Source: Firmicutes bacterium HGW-Firmicutes-8 (GTDB taxonomy: Bacteria; Bacillota; Thermincolia; Thermincolales; UBA2595). Taken from it: DNA of 51,677 nt. Below the pieces are notes generated by a model that was not told the origin of the DNA, made no database searches, and was given only the letters and a program-made list of their open reading frames with translations. Each line of letters starts with the position of its first letter. Positions within the stretch are counted from its first letter, which is position 1. The DNA lies in the NCBI GenBank assembly GCA_002840165.1, contig PGZN01000012.1, positions 1-51,677 on the forward strand, read 5' to 3'. The translations under genes and the position numbers were made by a program. This document shows positions 8,032 through 17,472 of this stretch, in pieces.

Positions 8032-9606
8032 ATGGCAGCCGGATTCCTGGAATTGATCTCGTCTGATTTAAAAGCCGTAGATCAAAAAGTAGAAAAAACT
8101 TTTAATATTAGACCTGGGCACCTAAGCAAATTTGCGCATCTTGAGACCGAGTCTCTGCAGCAGTATCTGCATCCGGCCCTCGTTTTGTTTTCCGGTCGGC
8201 TTTTTAACTGTTCCGGGGAAAAGTTTATCTCTCTTGCTGCTGTTATCCAACTTATTTACCTCGCTGCCAATACCCATTTCATGGTTCCTGATGACAATGA
8301 ACAACCTACCGAAGGGGTAGACCCCAGAGATGGGGCCCAGCTTCCTGTCCTGGTAGGGGATTATCTCTACGGCAAGTATTTTGTCGGGCTTTGTGAAGGT
8401 GAAATATTGGAGTTCCTGGACCCTCTTGCTTCTATTATTGCTGAGATGAACCATGGGGCGCTCCTGCGCAAAAAGAACTCCGGAAGGCCGGTGGTCGATG
8501 TAAAACTGGCGATGACGATTATCGAAAAAGAGACTGCCCTGCTTACCCAGGGGGCTGCCCGGTTTGCCGCAATACTGGCAGGGTCCTCTGAGGACGAGGT
8601 TACCGGTTCGGCTGACTTTGGCCGCAATCTCGGAATGGCCTACGGGATTTTGGAACGTAATCTTGACCCTGCCATGGCTGAAACATATTTTAGCCAAGCC
8701 CGCGAGGCCTTGGTAAAACTGCCCTCATGCCAGGCTAAGGAAAGCCTGGACCAGATGGTAGACAAAATACAAAAAGGCGAACTTGCCGTGCCGGCGAAAA
8801 AAACCGGGCGCAGTCAAGATACTGCATCAAGGCAGGTCGGGGACATGGTTATTCCCGAACAGTATAAAGATAAAGAAGAATACGTCCACTCAATTTTTTC
8901 ATCTATTGCTAAAAAATACGACATTCTTAATACCGTCCTGAGTTTTAATCAGGATAAATATTGGAGAAAATTTACCGTTGAGCAAACCGGTCTCAAACCA
9001 GGCGGCAAGGCCCTTGACATATGCTGCGGGACCGGCATGATAACTACTGAACTGGCGAAAAAAACCGGACCGGATGGGAAGGTTATCGGCTTGGATTTCT
9101 GTGAAGAAATGCTGGAAATCGCCAGAGAGAACCTCGAGCATTCGCCATTTAAAAACAGTATTGAATATGTTCAGGGAAATGCTATGGAACTCGCCTTTCT
9201 CGATAACACCTTTGACAGTGTTACTATAGGTTTTGGACTGCGGAATGTTCCTGACAGAAAAAAGACACTGCAGGAGATGACAAGGGTTGTCAAACCGGGA
9301 GGCCGCGTTGTCTGTCTTGAATTTAGCAAACCAACATTACCGGGATTTAAACAGATATATCATTTTTATTTTGATAAATGGGTCCCTTTCCTAGGTAAGT
9401 TTGGGGTGGGAATTGACGGCCCGTATCGTTATTTGAACAACTCATGGAAGGTTTTCCCCCACCAGAAGGAACTGCGTGAGGAGTTTTCTGAAGAAGGACT
9501 TCAGGAGGCAACCTTTTATGAGCTTACTTACGGGGTTGTTTCAGTCCATGTGGGAGTTAAACTTTCCAAAGCAGCTATACTTACGGTAGCAGCCGCTAAA
9601 CAGTGA
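8032..9606 (+). CDS. menG: Polyprenyl-synthase-like domain fused to demethylmenaquinone methyltransferase
   Basis: The C-terminal part (about residues 285-525) is a complete UbiE/MenG methyltransferase, with Rossmann motif DICCGTGMITTELA and family blocks GLRNVPDRKKTLQEM and PGGRVVCLEFSKP. It would methylate demethylmenaquinone to menaquinone. The N-terminal part (about 1-250) resembles a trans-polyprenyl diphosphate synthase and keeps LVGDYLYGKYF. Both Asp-rich catalytic motifs are lost: the usual HDDVID region reads THFMVPDD, and the second reads GMAYGILERNLD. This domain is probably non-catalytic, perhaps binding the prenyl chain or a partner synthase. ATG 8032 follows AGGAGG by seven bases; TTG 8029 is possible. 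mqnP and ubiX follow in the same operon. Confidence 0.9.
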   Translation: MAAGFLELISSDLKAVDQKVEKTFNIRPGHLSKFAHLETESLQQYLHPALVLFSGRLFNCSGEKFISLAAVIQLIYLAANTHFMVPDDNEQPTEGVDPRDGAQLPVLVGDYLYGKYFVGLCEGEILEFLDPLASIIAEMNHGALLRKKNSGRPVVDVKLAMTIIEKETALLTQGAARFAAILAGSSEDEVTGSADFGRNLGMAYGILERNLDPAMAETYFSQAREALVKLPSCQAKESLDQMVDKIQKGELAVPAKKTGRSQDTASRQVGDMVIPEQYKDKEEYVHSIFSSIAKKYDILNTVLSFNQDKYWRKFTVEQTGLKPGGKALDICCGTGMITTELAKKTGPDGKVIGLDFCEEMLEIARENLEHSPFKNSIEYVQGNAMELAFLDNTFDSVTIGFGLRNVPDRKKTLQEMTRVVKPGGRVVCLEFSKPTLPGFKQIYHFYFDKWVPFLGKFGVGIDGPYRYLNNSWKVFPHQKELREEFSEEGLQEATFYELTYGVVSVHVGVKLSKAAILTVAAAKQ

Positions 9607-9619
9607 AAGGTAAATAGAC

Positions 9620-10504
9620 ATGACTTTTAAGCGGATCAGAGATTTTACGGAAATGATAAAATTTGAGCATACTGTTTTTGCCCTGCCTTTTGCATATTTG
9701 GGGGCTTTCCTGGCCAACCGCGGTTGGCCTTCGGGAAGCCAACTGCTGTGGATTTCGCTGGCCATGGTTGGCGCAAGAACGGCGGCTATGGCCTTAAATC
9801 GTTTGATTGACAGGCACATTGATGCCCGCAACCCCCGTACAGCAGGGAGGGCTCTACCAACCGGACTGTTGGCGGTCTACGAGGTTTGGCTGTACGTTGC
9901 GGCTTCCTGGGCCCTGCTTTTAGTTTCGGCCTGGCAGCTAAACCCCCTTCACCAGACTGTACCCTTAACTGTTAAACTTATGCCTATTGCTGTTTTTGTG
10001 TTAACGATATATCCTTATACTAAAAGGTTCACCTGGACCTGCCACCTGATCCTCGGACTGGCGGACGGGCTTGCTCCGGCGGGAGCTTGGGTCGGGGTCA
10101 CCGGTCGTTTTGAGCTGCCGGCTGTCCTGCTTGGATTAGCGGTAGCAACTTGGGTAGCCGGGTTTGACCTTATTTACGCGTGTCAGGATTACGAATTTGA
10201 TATGCTTGAGAGGATGTATTCAATTCCGGCGAAGTTTGGAATTAAAGCATCCTTAGTAACCTCAGCACTTTTGCATGTACTCACCATTGTTTTTTTAGGT
10301 TTGACCGGTCTGGTTCTGGATCTCGGTTGGGTTTACTGGGCGGGACTAATTATAGCGACGGGAATATTCATTTACGAACATTCACTGGTTTCCCCTACCG
10401 ATTTGTCAAAACTTGATGCCGCTTTTTTTAATATGAACGGCATCCTGAGTGTTTTAGTGTTTCTCTTTACTTTCGCGGATATTATGTTTAGGGCAAAAAT
10501 CTAG
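9620..10504 (+). CDS. mqnP: UbiA-family prenyltransferase, probable MqnP
   Basis: Integral membrane prenyltransferase attaching the polyprenyl tail to the naphthoate ring. The first Asp-rich motif is NRLIDRHIDARNPRT (about residues 59-73). The second is DYEFDMLERMYSIPAKFG. About eight hydrophobic segments are visible, as in 4-hydroxybenzoate octaprenyltransferases. Because futalosine genes (mqnE, mqnA, mqnC) lie just downstream and no menA-like gene is seen, MqnP, acting on 1,4-dihydroxy-6-naphthoate, is the best reading. It starts 13 bases after the methyltransferase fusion and ends 13 bases before ubiX. The specificity is inferred from context. Confidence 0.9.
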   Translation: MTFKRIRDFTEMIKFEHTVFALPFAYLGAFLANRGWPSGSQLLWISLAMVGARTAAMALNRLIDRHIDARNPRTAGRALPTGLLAVYEVWLYVAASWALLLVSAWQLNPLHQTVPLTVKLMPIAVFVLTIYPYTKRFTWTCHLILGLADGLAPAGAWVGVTGRFELPAVLLGLAVATWVAGFDLIYACQDYEFDMLERMYSIPAKFGIKASLVTSALLHVLTIVFLGLTGLVLDLGWVYWAGLIIATGIFIYEHSLVSPTDLSKLDAAFFNMNGILSVLVFLFTFADIMFRAKI

Positions 10505-10517
10505 GCGGGGTGATAGG

Positions 10518-11129
10518 ATGGCAGCCTATATTGTAGCGGTTACGGGGGCAAGTGGGGCCATATACTCCCGGAATATGCTGCTGGCCCTGAATAAACTTGG
10601 CCATGATGTTTTCCTGACTGTAACAGAGCCGGGCTTCGAAGTTCTGCGGGCGGAATTGTCATGGGACCTGCCTTGGTTCGGAGGTCTCGGCTTTAACGAA
10701 ACATTCAAATCGTACCTTTGTTGGCAGGCGGGGTCTCGGTTGGAATACTTCGATTATAGAGATGTAGGAGCACGAATTGCCAGTGGATCTGCCAAAACCG
10801 ATGGGATGATTGTCGTGCCCTGTACTATGTCGACATTGTCCGGGATTGCTGTCGGGGCGTCACGCAATCTGGTGGAAAGGGCGGCCGATATCATGCTTAA
10901 AGAACACCGCCCGTTAATCCTCGTACTCAGAGAAACTCCTTTTAATCAAGTGCATTTGAAAAACATGCTCGAGTTGGCCCGGATGGGGGTTCATATAGTC
11001 CCGGCGGCGCCCGCCTTTTATCACAAACCTCAGACGATTGATGACCTGGCGAATTTTGTTGTAGGTAAGGTCCTTGATTTGCTGGGTATTGAACATAACT
11101 TGTTTCAGAGATGGGAAGGACTAACTTAG
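10518..11129 (+). CDS. ubiX: UbiX-family flavin prenyltransferase
   Basis: Makes prenylated FMN, the cofactor of UbiD-type decarboxylases. Seen are the N-terminal FMN motif AVTGASGAIYS, the central VPCTMSTLSGIAVGAS, and the C-terminal ETPFNQVHLKNMLELARMG and PAFYHKPQTIDDL blocks. At 203 residues it is of normal length. In the futalosine pathway a UbiD-like decarboxylase (MqnL) needs this cofactor; that gene is not in the window. Cotranscribed with mqnP. Its stop codon TAG is the first three bases of a heptamer repeat array. Confidence 0.93.
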   Translation: MAAYIVAVTGASGAIYSRNMLLALNKLGHDVFLTVTEPGFEVLRAELSWDLPWFGGLGFNETFKSYLCWQAGSRLEYFDYRDVGARIASGSAKTDGMIVVPCTMSTLSGIAVGASRNLVERAADIMLKEHRPLILVLRETPFNQVHLKNMLELARMGVHIVPAAPAFYHKPQTIDDLANFVVGKVLDLLGIEHNLFQRWEGLT

Positions 11130-11329
11130 TTGCTAGTTGCTAGTTGCTAGTTGCTAGTTGCTAGTTGCTAGTTGTTAGTTGCTAGTATGATGAGTGGAGA
11201 GTGGAGAGTGGAGAGTGCTCTACGCCCTACGGGCTCCGAGTGGGTCGGAAGAGTTTGCTTACGCAAACTCTCGATTATAAAACGGAACAAGGTATTTACT
11301 GGGAACTAGCACCTAGCACCTAGCAACTA
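11127..11329. repeat. Inverted heptamer-array element between ubiX and mqnE
   Basis: The left arm 11127-11186 is about eight copies of TAGTTGC. A second array GGAGAGT lies at 11192-11217. A core contains the palindrome AGAGTTTG-cttacg-CAAACTCT (11250-11271). The right arm 11304-11329 is TAGCACC/TAGCAAC copies in reverse sense to the left arm. The outer arms can fold the whole element into a long hairpin. Confidence 0.9.
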
Positions 11330-11344
11330 TTGTAGGAGGACTAC

Positions 11345-12448
11345 ATGAATAAACTACTATCAGACAGTAAGTTATTAGATATAGTGGCCAAGGTTGAACA
11401 GGGAGAACGGTTAAACAGGGAAGACGGTATCAGACTTATGGAATCGAGTGAACTGCTGACGATAGGCTATATGGCTGATCTGGTCAGGCAGAGAAAAAAC
11501 GGGGATTATGCTTATTTCATAGTAAACAGGCATATCAACCATACAAATATCTGTGCCAACCTCTGTAAATTGTGCGCTTTCGGTAAGCAGCCGGAAGACC
11601 CGGAAGCATACACGATGAGCCTCGAGGAAATTGAAGCCAAAGCTGTCGAGTGCAGGGACGAAAAGATATCAGAGGTCCATATTGTTGGCGGATTAAACCC
11701 CGAACTGAAGCTTGCTTACTTTGAAGACATGCTTAGAAGGGTCCGGCGGGCTTTACCTGATGCTGTAATTCAGGCTTTTACAGCAGTAGAAATTGACTAT
11801 TTTGCGCAAACCGAAGGCCTTACCGTAGAAGAAGTATTACGCCGGTTAATGGCCGCAGGGCTGGATTCCCTACCTGGCGGGGGAGCGGAAGTATTCTCCC
11901 AGAGGGTCAGGGATAAGATATGTGAGAAAAAAATTGACGGTGACCGCTGGCTGGAAGTTCACGAGACCGCCCACAGCCTTGGAATGAGGACAAATGCGAC
12001 GATGCTGTATGGGCATATCGAAACAATTGCCGAACGGGTAGACCATTTTATCAGGTTAAGGGAACTGCAGGACAAAACAGGGGGGTTCCTTGCTTTCATC
12101 CCACTCGCTTTCCACCCGCAGAATACCGGGCTGGAAGGGATGGGATTAAGCCGGACCACCGGGTATGAAGACTTGAAGCTGCTGGCGGTGGCGAGGCTGA
12201 TGCTGGACAACTTTGACCATATCAAGGCCTTTTGGATTATGATTGGACCTAAGGTGGCCCAGGTATCTCTTTCCTTTGGGGTGGATGATATTGACGGGAC
12301 AGTGGTTGAAGAAAAAATTACGCATGCCGCAGGGGGGGATACAGGCCAGTCCCTTACTAAACAGCAGTTGGTAAGAATGATAAAGGCGGCAGGACGTATC
12401 CCGGCAGAAAGGGACACTCTGTACAAAATCCTGGAGGAGGGTTTCTAG
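11345..12448 (+). CDS. mqnE: Aminofutalosine synthase
   Basis: Radical SAM enzyme of the futalosine route that joins 3-enolpyruvylbenzoate to the nucleoside of SAM, releasing CO2. The cluster motif is CANLCKLC (CX3CX2C) within RHINHTNICANLCKLCAFG, near residue 70. Further family blocks are EVHIVGGLNPEL, GLDSLPGGGAEVFSQRVRD and FIPLAFHPQNT. 367 residues is standard. It is paralogous to mqnC two genes downstream; the EVHIVGG form, where MqnC has QILMQGG, separates the two. ATG follows TAGGAGG. It forms a tight operon with mqnA and mqnC. Confidence 0.96.
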   Translation: MNKLLSDSKLLDIVAKVEQGERLNREDGIRLMESSELLTIGYMADLVRQRKNGDYAYFIVNRHINHTNICANLCKLCAFGKQPEDPEAYTMSLEEIEAKAVECRDEKISEVHIVGGLNPELKLAYFEDMLRRVRRALPDAVIQAFTAVEIDYFAQTEGLTVEEVLRRLMAAGLDSLPGGGAEVFSQRVRDKICEKKIDGDRWLEVHETAHSLGMRTNATMLYGHIETIAERVDHFIRLRELQDKTGGFLAFIPLAFHPQNTGLEGMGLSRTTGYEDLKLLAVARLMLDNFDHIKAFWIMIGPKVAQVSLSFGVDDIDGTVVEEKITHAAGGDTGQSLTKQQLVRMIKAAGRIPAERDTLYKILEEGF

Positions 12449-12449
12449 G

Positions 12450-13301
12450 GTGAAGAAAATCCGACTGGGTCAGATTGACTATATTAACTGTCTGCCTGTT
12501 TACTATGCTATTGAGAACGGGCTGGTTCCTATTGAGGTCAGAATGGTTAAGGGCCCGCCGACTAAACTGAATGAGATGTTTATAAGCGGAAAACTTGACA
12601 TTACCCCGATTTCATCAATTGAATTCGCCAGACACAACGATATTGCGATGATACTGCCAAACTTATCAATCGGTGCAGAAGGAAATGTGGAAAGTATTCT
12701 GCTTTTCAGCAAAGTCCCGGTCACCGAACTTGACGGGTTAAAGGTATGTCTGCCCAGTTCGTCTGCAACCTCGGTGGCTTTACTCAAAATACTTTTTGAG
12801 CATTACTACCAAATCCAGGTTGACTTTTCGGTCCGGAAACCGAATCTACAGGAGATGTTGAAAAAGAACGAGGCGGCTCTGCTTATTGGTGACGATGCCC
12901 TGATAGCTAGGGCCGGGGACCTTGTTTGGGGCCGCAAATCATTGTATGTGACTGATTTGGGCCGGGCTTGGCAGGAATTTACCGATCAGAAAATGATTTA
13001 TGCCCTCTGGGTGATACATAAGAATTTTGTTGAGGAAAATCCCTCTGATGTTGAAATAATAAGTAAAGCCTTTATTGAAGCTAAGGACTGTGGTTTTGCC
13101 CATGTTCCGGCTTTAGTCGAAAAAGCAAATGCTAAGACCGGACTATCTCAACAGACTTTGGAAGATTATTTCAATACTGTCCAGTATGACTTCGGGGAAG
13201 CGGAACAAAAAGCCCTTCTCACCTTTTACGATTACGCCTATAAGAGCGGGCTGATAAAGGAAAGGGTCAAGCTAAATATCTGGGGTGAGAAAATTGGCTG
13301 A
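12450..13301 (+). CDS. mqnA: Chorismate dehydratase
   Basis: First enzyme of the futalosine pathway, converting chorismate to 3-enolpyruvylbenzoate. The protein has the periplasmic-binding-like fold expected of MqnA/MqnD: RLGQIDYINCLPVYYAIE at the N terminus, GKLDITPISSIEFAR, LCLPSSSATSVALLKIL-type ligand loop and LIGDDALIA. The start is GTG at 12450, one base after the mqnE stop, with GGAGGAGGG 8-10 bases upstream. The VPIEVRMVKGPPTKLNEM segment is typical of MqnA. At 283 residues it is of normal size. Confidence 0.95.
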   Translation: MKKIRLGQIDYINCLPVYYAIENGLVPIEVRMVKGPPTKLNEMFISGKLDITPISSIEFARHNDIAMILPNLSIGAEGNVESILLFSKVPVTELDGLKVCLPSSSATSVALLKILFEHYYQIQVDFSVRKPNLQEMLKKNEAALLIGDDALIARAGDLVWGRKSLYVTDLGRAWQEFTDQKMIYALWVIHKNFVEENPSDVEIISKAFIEAKDCGFAHVPALVEKANAKTGLSQQTLEDYFNTVQYDFGEAEQKALLTFYDYAYKSGLIKERVKLNIWGEKIG

Positions 13302-14364
13302 CATAGTAACTGCAATTCTGGGAAAAGCGCTGGCCGGGGAAAGGCTCACTTTTCAAGACGGGGTGACTCTGCTGCAATCAGACAGGTTAATCCCGCTAGG
13401 CCTGGCCGCTGATGCTGTAAGGAAAAAGCTGCACCCTGAACCGCTGGTCACTTTTGTTATAGACAGAAACATTAATTATACCAATGTCTGTCTGACAAAG
13501 TGCAGGTTTTGCGCATTTCACCGGGCAGAGGACGATCCGGACGCTTATGTTTTAACTGATGAGGAAGTATTTGACAAGATCAGGGAAACTGTAGAATGCG
13601 GCGGTACCCAGATCCTGATGCAGGGAGGGCTGCATCCCGGTTTGTCTCTGAAATATTACCTGGACCTGCTTAGAGCTATTAAACAACGGTTCGATATCCA
13701 CATCCACTCCTTTTCACCCCCTGAGATTGCCCATTTTTCCCGGATTTCCGGACTCTCTGTCCGGGAGGTGCTCAGCGAGCTTTCTGCAGCCGGACTTGAT
13801 TCGATTCCGGGAGGTGGTGCGGAAATCCTGGATAACAGGGTCAGAAAGTATATCAGTCCCCACAAGATTACGTGGGAAGAATGGATGGATGTGATGACAA
13901 CTGCCCACGAACTTGGTTTGAAGACAACTGCCACGATGATGTTTGGCAGTGTGGAAACCTTGGAGGAACGGGTCATGCATCTTATCAGGCTGAGGGATGC
14001 CCAAGACCTAACCGGAGGCTTTCGGGCCTTTATTCCCTGGAGTTTTCAACCTGCGAACACCGAACTTGGCGGGGAGTTATCTACAGGGGTAGATTACCTG
14101 AAGACCCTGGCGGTTTCGCGGCTGATGCTTGACAACTTCCCTAACCTGCAGGCTTCCTGGGTCACCCAGGGGGCCAAGATGGCCCAGGTTTCACTGAGCT
14201 TTGGGGCTAACGATTTTGGCGGCACTATGCTGGAGGAGAATGTAGTAAGAGCGGCCGGAGTCAGCCACCGGGTACCGATGGATGACATTATTAGAAGTAT
14301 TAAGGATGCCGGTTTTATACCGGCCCAAAGGAATACAAGATATGAAATCATCAAATGTTATTGA
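13294..14364 (+). CDS. mqnC: Cyclic dehypoxanthinyl futalosine synthase
   Basis: Radical SAM enzyme that cyclises dehypoxanthine futalosine. Cluster motif CLTKCRFC (CX3CX2C) within NINYTNVCLTKCRFCAFHR. Family blocks are QILMQGGLHPGL, IHIHSFSPPEI, GLDSIPGGGAEIL and FIPWSFQPANT. TTG at 13294 is preferred, because the TGGGGTGAG site then has normal spacing; the gene overlaps mqnA by eight bases. An in-frame GTG at 13285 sits on that site itself. The hydrolase step (MqnB or a methylthioadenosine nucleosidase) and MqnD are not encoded here. Confidence 0.95.
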   Translation: MADIVTAILGKALAGERLTFQDGVTLLQSDRLIPLGLAADAVRKKLHPEPLVTFVIDRNINYTNVCLTKCRFCAFHRAEDDPDAYVLTDEEVFDKIRETVECGGTQILMQGGLHPGLSLKYYLDLLRAIKQRFDIHIHSFSPPEIAHFSRISGLSVREVLSELSAAGLDSIPGGGAEILDNRVRKYISPHKITWEEWMDVMTTAHELGLKTTATMMFGSVETLEERVMHLIRLRDAQDLTGGFRAFIPWSFQPANTELGGELSTGVDYLKTLAVSRLMLDNFPNLQASWVTQGAKMAQVSLSFGANDFGGTMLEENVVRAAGVSHRVPMDDIIRSIKDAGFIPAQRNTRYEIIKCY

Positions 14365-14402
14365 ACTGTGGAGTCTGACATTAATTAAGGAGGGATTAGG
14401 AC

Positions 14403-14621
14403 ATGTTTAATTTTTTCGGCTGGAAGGAACTGATTTTGGTCCTGCTCATTGTGCTCGTTATTTTTGGCCCCAAAAAACTGCCTCAGATCGGGCGCTCTTT
14501 TGGTGAAATGTTTACGAACTTCAGAAAAGGAGTCAAGAGTACCGATTCCCAAGATGAAAACAGCAAGACCGCTTCACCGGACGATACAGCCAAAGACGGT
14601 AATAAATCAGATCAGGAGTGA
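14403..14621 (+). CDS. tatA: Twin-arginine translocase subunit TatA
   Basis: 72-residue protein with one N-terminal membrane segment (about residues 8-24), the FGPKKLPQIGRSFGEMFTNF amphipathic-helix region and a charged, disordered tail. TatA subunits multimerise to form the pore for folded proteins. ATG follows GGAGGGATTAGGAC. It overlaps tatC translationally. A likely client, the Tat-signal formate dehydrogenase at 18562, is 4 kb downstream. Confidence 0.95.
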   Translation: MFNFFGWKELILVLLIVLVIFGPKKLPQIGRSFGEMFTNFRKGVKSTDSQDENSKTASPDDTAKDGNKSDQE

Positions 14622-14626
14622 TCTCT

Positions 14627-15529
14627 GTGCAAGACAAACCGGTGTCCATTCTTAAACACCTGGAGGACCTGCGGCGTGTATTTGTTATCGGTGCAATCTC
14701 AATAATTCCCGGTGCGATTTTAGGTTGGTTTATCCGGGAACCTATCCTGCGAATACTGGTCAAACCTGTTAATGACCTGGGCCATAAGCTTGTTTACATT
14801 GGGACAACCGAGGCTTTTTCTGTCGAACTGTACGTTGCCTTTACGTTCGGAATAATTTTTGCCTCTCCGGTCATTGCTTATCAGTTTTGGAGGTTTGTTT
14901 TACCGGCTCTGCACGCCCATGAAAAACGCTACATAAGGATATTTGTACCCGTATCTCTCTTCCTGTTTGCCGGCGGGGTGGCATTGGCCTACTATACTGC
15001 TTTTACTTTTGCAATCAAGTTTTTCTTAAGCTTTGGCGACGGGGGATTGAACCCGTTCTTAACGCCCATGCTGTCCCTAAGTAAATACCTTTCATTTACC
15101 ATGTGGTTTTTAGTCCCATTCGGGCTGATTTTTGAATTGCCTTTACTTCTTTTGCTGCTGGCCCGGCTGGGTATTATCAGCCCGGCTTTTCTGGCCGCCA
15201 AGCGGAAATGGGCTTTGCTTATTGCATTTGCATTTGCCGGGATTATTACACCGACAACTGATATGCTTACGCAGTCTACCATGGGTCTAGCTGTTTATCT
15301 TTTATATGAGATAAGTATTTGGTTATCTTACCTGGTCTATTCCAAAAAGGCTGCCCAGATAGCGGTGGTAGACGGGGAGGCCGATACCGGGGCGGAAGAA
15401 ACCGGGGATAATGCCGACCCGGATCGGGAGCAACAAGAGCCGGAACATAGTTCAGACGACTCGGGAACTGACAATCTGGAAGATTCCTACCGCAATATTG
15501 TCGACCGGGGTAAAATTGACAAAAAGTAA
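14627..15529 (+). CDS. tatC: Twin-arginine translocase subunit TatC
   Basis: Six-span membrane receptor for Tat signal peptides. Seen are the N-terminal HLEDLRR motif, the FxxSPVIAYQFWRFVLPALH block, and the conserved FGLIFELPL region. GTG at 14627 is favoured since AGGAG lies eight bases before it; GTG 14618 overlaps that site. A C-terminal extension of about 60 residues is very acidic (Asp/Glu-rich) and probably cytoplasmic. It is not part of the usual fold and its role is unknown. Forms a minimal TatAC system. Confidence 0.95.
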   Translation: MQDKPVSILKHLEDLRRVFVIGAISIIPGAILGWFIREPILRILVKPVNDLGHKLVYIGTTEAFSVELYVAFTFGIIFASPVIAYQFWRFVLPALHAHEKRYIRIFVPVSLFLFAGGVALAYYTAFTFAIKFFLSFGDGGLNPFLTPMLSLSKYLSFTMWFLVPFGLIFELPLLLLLLARLGIISPAFLAAKRKWALLIAFAFAGIITPTTDMLTQSTMGLAVYLLYEISIWLSYLVYSKKAAQIAVVDGEADTGAEETGDNADPDREQQEPEHSSDDSGTDNLEDSYRNIVDRGKIDKK

Positions 15530-15564
15530 GACTGTTTTACGGGGTCTTTGAAGGAAGGTCATCC

Positions 15565-17472
15565 ATGAAGCACTTCGTCATAGGTACCGCCGGGCATGTT
15601 GACCATGGTAAAACCATGCTGATCAAGGCTCTTACGGGGAAAGAAACCGACCGTTTAAAAGAGGAAAAAGAGCGGGGGATTTCCATTGAACTAGGATTTG
15701 CCCCTTTTATCCTCCCCAGTGGAATTACTGCCGGTGTTGTAGATGTTCCGGGGCATGAGAGGTTTATCAAAAACATGCTGGCCGGGGTTGGCGGGATGGA
15801 TATGGTTCTACTCGTTGTGGCCGCAGATGAAGGGATAATGCCGCAGACGAGGGAGCACCTTGATATAATTGACCTTCTGCAGGTGCCGGAAGGTATAATT
15901 GTAATTACCAAAGCCGACCTGGTAGAAGAAGAATGGCTTACTATGGTCCAGGAGGATGTCAGCCATCTTGTCGCCGATACGATAATGGAGAATGCGCCGG
16001 TGGTGACGGTATCGGCTGCAACCGGCCAGGGTATCCCCGAACTTATCCAGCTGATTGACGGGGTTGCCGGCAGACTGCAGGAGCGTCCTGTGACCGGGCA
16101 GGCCAGGATACCGGTAGACAGGGTATTTTCGATGATTGGATTCGGGACTGTAATTACCGGGACATTGGTTGAAGGAAGGCTTCAGGTCGGAGACTCGGTA
16201 GAGATTTTGCCTGAAGGAATTGAGGCCCGGGTCAGGGGACTGCAGGTACATGGGCGCAAGATGGAAACTGCGGCTGCCGGGCAAAGGGTGGCCGTAAACC
16301 TTGCCGGTATTGAACGACAGAGTATCAACCGGGGCAGTGTTTTAGCTGCACCCGGTTTTCTGAAACCGTCCCACCGGTTGGATATCCGGGTTAAACTGCT
16401 GCCAGAGGCGGAGAAATCACTTGTCAACCGAGCCAGGATCAGGGTACACATTGGGGCGGCCGAAATCCTGGCCAGGATAATTCTTCTGGAAAGTGATGAG
16501 TTAGACCCCGGTGAAAACGGGTTTGCCCAGCTGGAGTGTGAACAACCTGTCGTTGCTGCACGGGGAGACAGGCTGGTGATAAGGTCCTATTCTCCGATGC
16601 GGACGATTGGCGGGGGTATAGTGGTTGACCCCCGGCCTCCGAAACGAAGACGGCTCAATCCCGGTGTCATAGAGACCCTGCGGACTAAGGAAAAAGGCAC
16701 CCCTGAAGAACTGCTCGAGCAGTTAATGGAGTCCTCCAAACAAACGGTTTATACGAGAGAGGAACTGGGGCGCGGCTTGGGATTTGACGAAGATGCCACA
16801 GCCGAGACAATTAAAAACCTGGAAGCAACCGGCCGAGTCAGGAGTTTTATCTGTGACAATAAACCACACTATATTCTAAATATTATTCTGGACCGTAAAG
16901 CAGCCGAGTTGAAGGATATCCTGGAAAAGTTTCACCGCAAATTTCCTTTGAGGGCCGGCGTATCCAAAGAAGAAATCAGAAGCAGGGTTTTTGCCGGCCT
17001 GAGTAATAAAGTGTTTAACGCTTTGGCAGACTTATATCAGGAAAATAATGTGATCACGATTGTTGATGAAAATATAGCAAAACAAGGGTTCGAACCGGGT
17101 CCGGGGGAAGACTGGCGGCAAATGTTTCAAAAAATCGAGGAGAGGTATCTGGCTGAGGGACTGCAGAACCCTGGTTGGGAGGAAATAACCTCTGAATTTA
17201 AACTAAACCGGGCAGATTCAGAAGAGGTCCTCAACTATTTTGTAAACAACCGGATTTTAATAAAGCTGGAAGATAATATTTTAGTTCATCGCAAAAGCCT
17301 CGAAATGGCTAAAGATTTAATTATTCAGTTCCTTGAAAAAAACAGTGAAATGAGCCTGGGAGAGGCCCGCGACATCTTAAAGACTTCCCGCAAATTTGCT
17401 TTACCGATAATGAGTTTTTTCGATAAGGAAAAGGTTACCAGACGGGTTGAGGATAAGAGAGTACTATATTAG
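15565..17472 (+). CDS. selB: Selenocysteine-specific elongation factor
   Basis: GTPase that brings selenocysteinyl-tRNA to UGA codons marked by a SECIS hairpin. G motifs: GTAGHVDHGKT at residues 7-17, DVPGHERF, and TKAD. These are followed by EF-Tu-like beta-barrel domains, then C-terminal winged-helix repeats (about 400-635) including FHRKFPLRAGVSKEEIRSR, which bind the SECIS. 635 residues is standard. A user of this factor, the formate dehydrogenase with an in-frame UGA, is 1 kb downstream. selA, selD and the tRNA-Sec gene are not in the window. The stop codon TAG forms the start of a heptamer repeat. Confidence 0.97.
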   Translation: MKHFVIGTAGHVDHGKTMLIKALTGKETDRLKEEKERGISIELGFAPFILPSGITAGVVDVPGHERFIKNMLAGVGGMDMVLLVVAADEGIMPQTREHLDIIDLLQVPEGIIVITKADLVEEEWLTMVQEDVSHLVADTIMENAPVVTVSAATGQGIPELIQLIDGVAGRLQERPVTGQARIPVDRVFSMIGFGTVITGTLVEGRLQVGDSVEILPEGIEARVRGLQVHGRKMETAAAGQRVAVNLAGIERQSINRGSVLAAPGFLKPSHRLDIRVKLLPEAEKSLVNRARIRVHIGAAEILARIILLESDELDPGENGFAQLECEQPVVAARGDRLVIRSYSPMRTIGGGIVVDPRPPKRRRLNPGVIETLRTKEKGTPEELLEQLMESSKQTVYTREELGRGLGFDEDATAETIKNLEATGRVRSFICDNKPHYILNIILDRKAAELKDILEKFHRKFPLRAGVSKEEIRSRVFAGLSNKVFNALADLYQENNVITIVDENIAKQGFEPGPGEDWRQMFQKIEERYLAEGLQNPGWEEITSEFKLNRADSEEVLNYFVNNRILIKLEDNILVHRKSLEMAKDLIIQFLEKNSEMSLGEARDILKTSRKFALPIMSFFDKEKVTRRVEDKRVLY

